64,000 bases of DNA, taken from the NCBI RefSeq assembly GCF_019320115.1, contig NC_089581.1, positions 65,329,310-65,393,309 of the forward strand, read 5' to 3'. Shown here piece by piece: positions 57,101 to 64,000 of the stretch. The notes under the pieces were generated by a model. The model had not been told where the DNA came from. It did no database searches and saw only the letters and a program-made list of their open reading frames with translations. A program made the translations under genes and the position numbers. Position 1 is the stretch's first letter; every line of letters begins with the position of its first letter. This DNA is from Miscanthus floridulus (Eukaryota > Streptophyta > Magnoliopsida > Poales > Poaceae).

Positions 57101-60100
57101 AATCATATCAAATCCATCGTGGCCGGAGCACTAGAGGCTCCCCCTTTCCCTTTCTCTTCTCGGATAGCTTCGTCGTGAACCCATGTAGCTCGTACCGAGC
57201 TTGGGTGGGCAATGGGGGCTTACCGTCGCAGGAGCTCCGCCGTGGCCTCGCTGTCATCCGCCATTGCCGTCGTCGTCGTAGCTAGAGCTTGGTGGTGGTT
57301 GCGGGAAGGGCATAGATAGGTATGGCTCGTCGCGTGGAACACGCCGGTGCCCTCGGGTCCGCCGGAGAAGTCGCCGCCGGCGAGATGGCGTCGATCCCAC
57401 ACTGATTCCTACCGTGCCCTGTTTTTCGGTCGCTGACGTGTGGGTCCTTCTGTTTTGTGGGTCCCGAATGTCAGTGGCCCAGATTCAGAAAGCTAGTTCA
57501 ATATTTCAGATTTTTTATGTTGTTTTGTAAAATTTATATCTCCTGTTTGCTAGATCCAAATTGTGTGGTTCAAATTTTGTTAGGATCATGGTGAAGTGTA
57601 GTATTTAGGAAAAATATATCATGAACACTTGTAGTGGAATTTTTGGAAGATTTAAATTGAAACTTGAAATGTGTTTTTAAATGAATGCAAACTTGTTTAA
57701 TTTATATCTGGAGTTCTTGTGCTCCAAAAATTATGAAATTTTGTGGGTAAGCTCTTCTTGATGAGTAGAAGCTCTAGTAAAAATTTGAGAGTCAGTGCAT
57801 GTATAGTTTTTTATTTATAGATTTTCCTTTTATCATTGGATGATCCTTGTGTGAATTTTAGTAATTTGTCTATGAATCCAATGACCATGAAATTTATTGG
57901 AGGATGTCCTAGTACCTTAATGATGCTAGTAAAAATATAAAATCTATTCCTTGACACTTTTCACTAGGGTTTCCTATCTGTCATTTTGAGCCTTTATGCC
58001 TTGTCATTTTTGTGTAGGATGTGATACTTGTTCAAATGATGTGAAATTTATGTAGTAGCCTATTGGAGACATGTATAAGCTACTTTAATTTTTGTGGAAT
58101 TTTCTGTAGACTTTGGACATATGTTTATTATTTAACCTAAGTATCGAAATGAATTAATAAAGGCATGAAAATAATTTATTTAGGAATGGCCACTATGTTT
58201 TCTGGTGTTCTTCCAACATGTGTGATGAGTTAATAAAGTTGGTTTTGTCCATTTGTATGTTTATAATGTGAGTTAATAATTATTTTCTTGCATTGTGTCT
58301 TTCTGGACAGTTCTGGGAACTTTAAAAAGTTCACCATGATAATTTGGGTTGCTGGGAAAGGGATGAATACAAAAGTTGTAGATAACTTATGTATCTATCT
58401 CCTGTTAAAATTTGGTGGCATTTGGCCTAGTAGTTTAGGAGTTACAGTCGTTCTAAGTTGGACCACAATTTTGTCTGCTCTCTGTCTTGTTTAGACCTGA
58501 TTCGGTGTTAGTGTAAATTCGACCTGCTAAACTTGGGAATCATGTTGAGGTGATTAATAGTGAATTGTAGAAAATTTTATAAGCTTTCCAGATTGTCTTG
58601 TTGCATGTCTTTGGGATTAGTACAACTCTAGTTATGAATAAAACTAGTTACTGCTGTTTGCAGCCTTGACTCTGTGATTTCAGTGAATAGCTTGTTTGTT
58701 GATATGAGTCGGTATGATGAGTTAGATGCTAGGCTAACTAAAATAACTTGTTAGTTGTAGGTGCTAGACCTCTTACTAAAGATGAACAACTTTATCTTAG
58801 GTTGTTAGATCTTGGTGAGTGTGTAGTTCTTGTGTTTTAAAAGAGATATGCACATACTCAGTAAAATAGATGTTAAATCTTGTATCATCATGTCTTTCAT
58901 GCGTCCATCTATACATGGCTATACATTTCATCATCATCATCCATCCCCTGTGCATGCATGATTCTTATACTATGCATATGCATGCAATAGGTGTTCAGGA
59001 GGGAGTCACGCTTCTGGAATTCGAGCAAGTACTTCCGGAGGAGCAGCAGCAAGCTCAGGAGCAGGAGGTGCAGGCCCCCGAAGAAGGAGCCGACGAAGAA
59101 GTTCTTGAGTGTCCCGATCACCAACCTTCGTCTTTTCTGAAAGGCAAGCCCCGGAGTATTCTAAGTCTCCTATGTTTTGAAAATAGTTACTTTGAGTATC
59201 TTTATTTGTGATGCATTAAGTGATGGGAACTGGATGCAAACACTTGTTGCATATATTTATCTATTCCTTGTCCAGTAAACGTACCCTGAATCCTATTTAG
59301 GTCCAGGAGCAAATCAAAGCTTAGCCTTGCTTAGACTGGTAAAAGTCAGGTGATTTCCTGTCACCTGCAAGTTAGGATAATGTCTGGTCACGGTTAGCTA
59401 TATTTGCTATCGTGGAAAATAACCATGTGTTAATAATGAATTATGACCGGGCGGGATGTCGATAGAGAAGCAACAAGGCAAGGAGGTCTTGGGTGTGGAT
59501 CTATCCCCGTCTATGTTGGTTAAGGACCAATTCGCTCTACGTCCTCAGGTCATGTTGAATGCATGCCTATCACTTAGTTGGCCGGATAACTCGTTCCGAC
59601 CATGAAGCCGAGTAGCTCAACTCAGGCTGGAAGTCTTTGAAGTGAAAGTGCACACCCTGGCGGTAGTAAGGATGTGCGGGGAGCTATTGGCGTAAGTCCG
59701 AGGTGAGATTGACCACCTGGCAGAGTGGACTCCCTGAGGGTGCGGTGCTACTCAGAACCGCGATTCCTGAGTTGTACCAAAGGTGACCTAAGGCTACCTT
59801 TACGCGGTATGCCTAGGTTTGTGTTAGGAATACCCCTCCAGCTGGATAGGAATCGATTCGAATCATCGTCTCTCCTGGATAGTGAGAACTTGACTGAGCA
59901 GCAGCAACGTAGATGCACTTAATGGAACTTGATGATTAAATTGATGATGATGTTGATGATACAACATTATACCGGATATGTTTACTAATGTTTGGAGTTA
60001 AATCAATTGCTTGCTCTAGTACAGGTGCTAATCTAGTTGACAGGTTAATATTGATAACTTGCTGCTTACTCATAATTAAATTATGCTCTTATATCACTAA

Positions 60101-60671
60101 GCTTTTATGCAAAATGGTTGTCAAGCAAGATCCACCGATAAAGCCTTGCATACTCCTTGGTGTCATTTACTTTTGGTTTATGACGGGTAAGTCTAGCTGA
60201 GCACATTCTCATACTCAGGGTTTATTCCCCCTTGTTGTAGATGACGTGCTCTATAACGGCTACTACAAGTATTGTCTCCACCCTGCGGGGGATGAAGACT
60301 AGATCATGGGCATGATCACCTATGTTATCTTATCTTACTGCTTTTGCTAGATATGACTATGGAACTGGCTTGTAATTGAACTAAGTGTGTGTGATGGTCT
60401 CAAACTACTTTGCTTCCGCTATTTGTGAACTCGTTTTGTAATAACTATGTGTACTCTGATGTATGAGGTACTTGTGAACTACTTGTGAAATGGATGTAAC
60501 ATGTGGCTTGTTATGTTGAATTATTGTGATCTTGGTTGTATGCAAGTTGGTTTGAAATCCTTCGTGGTTTCAGTTGACTACCGGGTTTATATGGGTTCAA
60601 GTATGACGGTTCGATCACTTCGGTGATTGCTTTCGTACTTGTGCTCTTATAAATTGGTCGGTTCTGTTACA
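57101..60671 (+). repeat. 3' portion of a third Tekay-superfamily LTR
   Basis: It ends GGTCGGTTCTGTTACA and has the R-U5 wording GCTGAGCACATTCTCATACTCAGGGTTTATTCC near 60200. Its passage CTATGTTGGTTAAGGACCA at about 59510 is shared with TK2, but overall it does not align closely to TK2. The LTR start is missing. It abuts the resumed G2 antisense gene at 60672 with no matching duplication on the other side. No internal region is present. Confidence 0.65.
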
Positions 60672-62692
60672 CAGCGCTTCAGGGCACTACCGCTTTTGTC
60701 TTGGTATGCATCTATGTTCCTTTTCGATCTCATGGTTGAGTTTTTTTAGCGTGACTGACCTATACTTATTTGATAGCGGCCAAGGACTGACGAGACTAGG
60801 CATTGCCCTGCCTCCCATGTGGGAGGAGTGGAGACCCAGCCTACAGTGAGTCACGATGAGTGGCGGGGAAAGTAGACTGGCGGTGGTGTGACCTTCCCTT
60901 CTAGGGGTTGCGTCCTCCCGGCCGGTCGCAAGTACGGTGATAGTGGTGGCGGTGGTGATGGCGGTGATCCCCATGGCGACGGTAGAGGTTGGGTCGGAGG
61001 TGACCCTTGTGATCCCTCCCCCAATAGCCATGGTAGAAGAGAGGAGGAAAACCGGGCTTCCTACCTTGCCCGATGGAGGAACACATTGTTCGCCTTCCTG
61101 GTTAGAGCTGGAGGGGTTAGGAGGAGACATGGCCAGTCCGAAGGCAGAACATCCATGGGTGGGCCACAGAGTTGAGATAGTGGAGATCCTCTACTCTAGT
61201 GAGGCAAGCATTAGGGTGGAGCCACCGGCCATCCCACCATCGTAGGAGTTAGCGATGATATGTTCGTCACATGATATTGCGATGGCTGGATCTTCTAGCA
61301 GGTTGGGGGTGACCCATGAGCTAGTGTGGCCCTACCCCGGTGACCCAAGGAAGGCTCATTTTGTCCTACGTGATGAGGAGGAGGTGGGGCTCTAGCACTT
61401 GCTGGAGGAGAGAGGACTATCGATGGAGCCCGATCTCACTCAAACCAAGGCAAGGCTCAAGGATGCCTTGGAGCGGGTTGAGCTCATCCATCAGGTGGTC
61501 TTAGTTGACTTGCCATGCATCATAGAGATAAGCTTTCTATGTTTTTAGTGTTTGTCCTTCACTCCTTAGTCTTCCACTAGTTGTTTCAGCATGCTTGCTT
61601 CTCGCTTCATAGGATTTAGAGGTGATGTCGATCTACAAGTTTTGTTTCCTTTGGGAGGAACATGGTTGGATGGAGCGGGAAGCCATGATGTCATGGTGGG
61701 TTGGTGAGCTTGACTGCCAGCTGGAATCCACCCACCGCGAGTTCCAAGACTAGGTGGTCGAGGCGACAGGAGCATGGGCGGCAGAACTGCTCGTGGCGGA
61801 ACGAGCGACTGCTGTCGAGTGGGGACTCAACATGGCAAAGGTCCACCTAGTGGAGACCGAGGTAGTGCTCTAGAAGTCCTTAGATGCTCTAGAGATAGAG
61901 CGAAAGGCCTGGTCGAAGGCTGATCAAGAAGTGCTCATGCTCTAGGGGCAGGTGCTTAGGGCGAAGGAGTCGAACGCTCGACTGCTCAAGAAGGTGACCC
62001 AGCAAGAGGAAGGGCTCTCCATCCTTAAAAGCACCCACCTTAGTATGTATCTATTTCGCCTTTGGTTGATGTCTTGGTTTTTCCTTTTCTTTGCTTATGA
62101 ACTTGTCGTCCTTTTTCTAGAACTGGGTGGAAAAATTGGTTTTTTGGAGCGAGAGCTGGAGACAGCCAAGGTAGCGATCGGTCGGAGCGTGGAGGCGCTA
62201 GCCAAGTCCCTTGAAGAGCGACATGCTCTCAAGGGGGAGCTCGACTAGATCTACAACGTCGCCCAGGTGGTTGTTTCTAAGGTGTTTGGGTCAGCGCTGA
62301 GCACCAGCATGCCCGTCGTCCAGCTAGCATAGGTCCTGAACGAAGTTTAGGTGCTCATCTCCGATGGCATGTTCTACAGGACGTCGGGGGTGCTGACCTC
62401 AGTGGTGATGCACCACTCAGACCTAGACTTCATCGCCATCTGCAGAGGGTAAGCCGACGGCTGGAGCGCGGATGCAATCCATGCGCTTGGGGAGAGCTTG
62501 GTGCCATATGTACAGATGATTGCCGAGCAAGTCTCCACGCAGTGGGTGATGGAGGCTCACCATTCGAGCATGGCTGAGGGTGTGCGCCAAGAAGATGTCA
62601 TCCAGCCTACGGACGGAGTGGGGACCGGGTCAGAAGCGAGCGTCGTCCCGCCTCCGACCGAGCCGAACATCATCCCGTCAGAAAGTGAGTAG
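60672..62692 (+). pseudogene. antisense gene of G2, end of exon 2 to exon 5
   Basis: Exon 2 end 60672-60703, intron 2 60704-60776 (GTATGC...GATAG), exon 3 60777-61527, intron 3 61528-61612 (donor ATAAGC, mutated from GTAAGC; acceptor CATAG), exon 4 61613-62042, intron 4 62043-62120 (GTATGT...TTCTAG), exon 5 62121-62692. The junctions coincide in position and phase with G1 introns 2, 3 and 4. Exons 4-5 encode a coiled coil (LEREL-ETAKVAIGRS, LAKSLEERHALKGELD) and a conserved tail (ADGWSADAIHALGESLVPY, EQVSTQWVMEAH). Several TAG stops are present. Confidence 0.82.
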
Positions 62693-63242
62693 CCCTTATC
62701 CTCATCGACCGAGCCATCAGTCCATTCCCTTAGGCGGCCACAATAGAATTTAGAGTAGAAAAAGTTAGTATATGTAAAGGATAAGTTTGTGGGGGAGCCC
62801 CTGTGTGAACAGTTTTTTTGTATTCATGAATACTTTAGTTTCATTTTGTGATGGAATCACTCGTAAGGGGAAGCTTGTCCCATCTGTCTTAGTTTTCACC
62901 CTAGCATAGCTTTGTTTTTTATCCTTTCTTTTTTCACACTTGCCCGTTTGACCCATAGGCTACAACCTTAAGAACCCGGGTGTGGCCCGCGAGGCTCAGC
63001 TGCTTGTAACCATAGGTCATGGCGGGGTGTGATCGGTCGGGAGTTTAAAACATAAGTTACATAGGGTAAATAAAGGAACAGACTACCCTTTCATTTGGGT
63101 GAAAAGTATTACTATATGATAGCAAAAACGAGAGATGGTATCGCACCCTCATGGAGCCCCCAAGCGACCTAGGCCGAGAGTGCTCGGGCTAGGGTGCTTG
63201 TAGGAGCAAACGTTGAATGAAAGAAAATGGTAAGACCGAGCT
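62693..63242. other. intergenic segment between convergent antisense gene and pol in G2
   Basis: It separates the stop of the antisense gene (62692, plus) from the stop of pol (63243, minus). It corresponds to about 11080-11595 of G1, including the shared GGGGGCTCC-type sequence (about 63155, reverse complement) and the GGTTACGAC/TGTAACCATAGG block. No ORF is supported. Confidence 0.7.
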
Positions 63243-64000
63243 TTAGGGGAAGAAACAACATAATTGTTCGATGTTCCACATGTTGGTGAGAACATTGTCG
63301 TTGTCGTCCTTCAGTCGGTAGGCGCCCGATCGGATCACCACGGTCAACATATAGGGTTGATCCCATGGTGGAGAGAGTTTATGTTTCTCCTTGGTTGATT
63401 GGGTTCTTTGGAGCACAAGATCACCGACCTTGAGGATCCTTCCTCTAATTTTCTTTTATGGTACCTACAAAGAGTTTGTCGGTAGCGAGCGGAGCGGATG
63501 ATGGTCATCTCACAAGCCTCCTTGAGCAGGTCGACCATGTCCTGCTGAGCCTCCGTGGCTCGGTCTTAGTCGAAGGCCTTCACTCTTGGGGCGTCGTGGT
63601 CGAGGTTAGAGGGCAGCACCGCTTTAGCTCCGTAGTCTAGGAAGAAATGTGTGAATACTATGCATCAGTTCAGGGTCGTTCTCAGGATCTAGAGGATCAC
63701 TGGGACCTCTACAACCCATCGTTCGGCATACTTATTAAGTTGGTCGAAGATGCGTGGCTTGAGTCCTTGGAGGACCATGCCATTGGCCCGCTCGACCTGA
63801 CCGTTAGTATGTGGATGTCCGACCGAGGCCTAGTTGATCCTGATGTCATATCCATCATAGAAGTCCAGGAACTTCTTCCTGGTGAAGTTAGTTCCGTGGT
63901 CAGTGATGATACAGTTAGGAACACCAAAACGATAGATGATGTCAAGTAAGAACTTGTCCGCCTCTTTCGAGCGAATGTTGATGATGGGCTTTGCCTCTAT
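63243..64000 (-). pseudogene. pol: pol of G2: integrase catalytic core and C-terminus (continues past window)
   Basis: Reading leftwards from 64000 in one frame are FLLDIIYRFGVPNCIITDHG, GTNFTRKKFLDFY, then after TAG ASVGHPHTNGQVERANGMVL and LKPRIFDQLNKYAERWV. These are the rve integrase core of Ty3/gypsy; the Asp of ITDHG and the Glu of QVERANG are present with exactly 35 positions between them (D-x35-E, counting the stop). Beyond a second TAG and a TGA come EACEMTIIRSARYRQTLCRYH and the C-terminal VIRSGAYRLKDDND ... CCFFP-stop. In the family this enzyme inserts the cDNA. The copy is dead because of the stops. The first catalytic Asp and reverse transcriptase are outside the window. Confidence 0.88.

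Larger units (their letters stand above)
30863..64000 (-). mobile_element. Ty3/gypsy element G2 (same family as G1, minus strand), fragmented and nested, continues beyond window
   Basis: G2 comprises the left LTR 30863-31922, interior 31923-34566, 44211-44419 and 60672-64000. The foreign segments are 34567-44210 (TK1) and 44420-60671 (TK2 and later material). Relative to G1, about 0.9 kb of interior (G1 positions ~14620 to ~13700) is missing between 44419 and 60672. Unlike G1 it retains integrase, so it is closer to the autonomous form. Its 5' LTR, gag and the rest of pol lie past 64000. Confidence 0.88.

Overview
The window looks like intergenic heterochromatin of a large grass (Poaceae) genome. 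I see no intact host gene. Almost every recognisable stretch is a transposable element or a nest of them, and the families (Ty3/gypsy elements with an antisense ORF, Tekay/Del-like elements with LTRs of 3.3-4.5 kb, CACTA-Ulp1, MULEs, RICESLEEPER-type hAT, a MITE fragment) are typical of grasses. I cannot name the species.

Layout. 1-~2828: gag-protease remnant of a Ty3/gypsy element fused to its 3' LTR, with pol deleted. ~3700-7886: 5'-truncated CACTA element encoding a Transposase_24 / DUF8039 / Ulp1-protease protein, with subterminal repeats and a TAGTG 3' end; a possible Helitron 3' end lies at 8011-8040. 8073-18650: complete Ty3/gypsy insertion (element G1, + strand) with a perfect 5-bp TSD; it keeps gag remnants but has lost the capsid core and pol. 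~19480-21704: decayed MULE transposase gene split by a second MULE (19804-21490) with ~100-bp TIRs and a 9-bp TSD. 23277-26843: nearly full-length hAT element with a perfect 8-bp TSD. 27435-28265: solo LTR related to the first element. 30863 to the window end: a second copy of the G1 family (G2, - strand), riddled with insertions.

G2 has been hit by a Tekay-like element (TK1, 34567-44210, 5-bp TSD with one mismatch) and by a second LTR element (TK2, 44420-53579). TK2's 3' LTR was invaded by a TK1-related LTR (53580-~57100). That LTR is joined to the end of a third LTR type (~57100-60671) by what looks like a large deletion that also removed about 0.9 kb of G2. G2 ends in a decayed integrase with D-x35-E spacing.

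Three points deserve attention. (1) G1 and G2 carry a long antisense gene that I can resolve into five exons. Three introns are positionally conserved in both copies, a fourth is visible in G1, and the gene has its own TATA-like promoter. Because it is antisense to the genomic RNA, its introns would not be spliced from that RNA. (2) The LTRs of TK2 carry what I read as captured host-gene fragments: the N-terminal segment of a plant glycerol-3-phosphate acyltransferase (both LTRs) and a piece of an L-type lectin domain (5' LTR only, because the other copy is truncated). (3) Stops that break the transposon reading frames are overwhelmingly TAG at former CAG or TGG codons, the expected footprint of deamination at methylated CHG sites. 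One paired-LTR comparison shows CAG against TAG directly.
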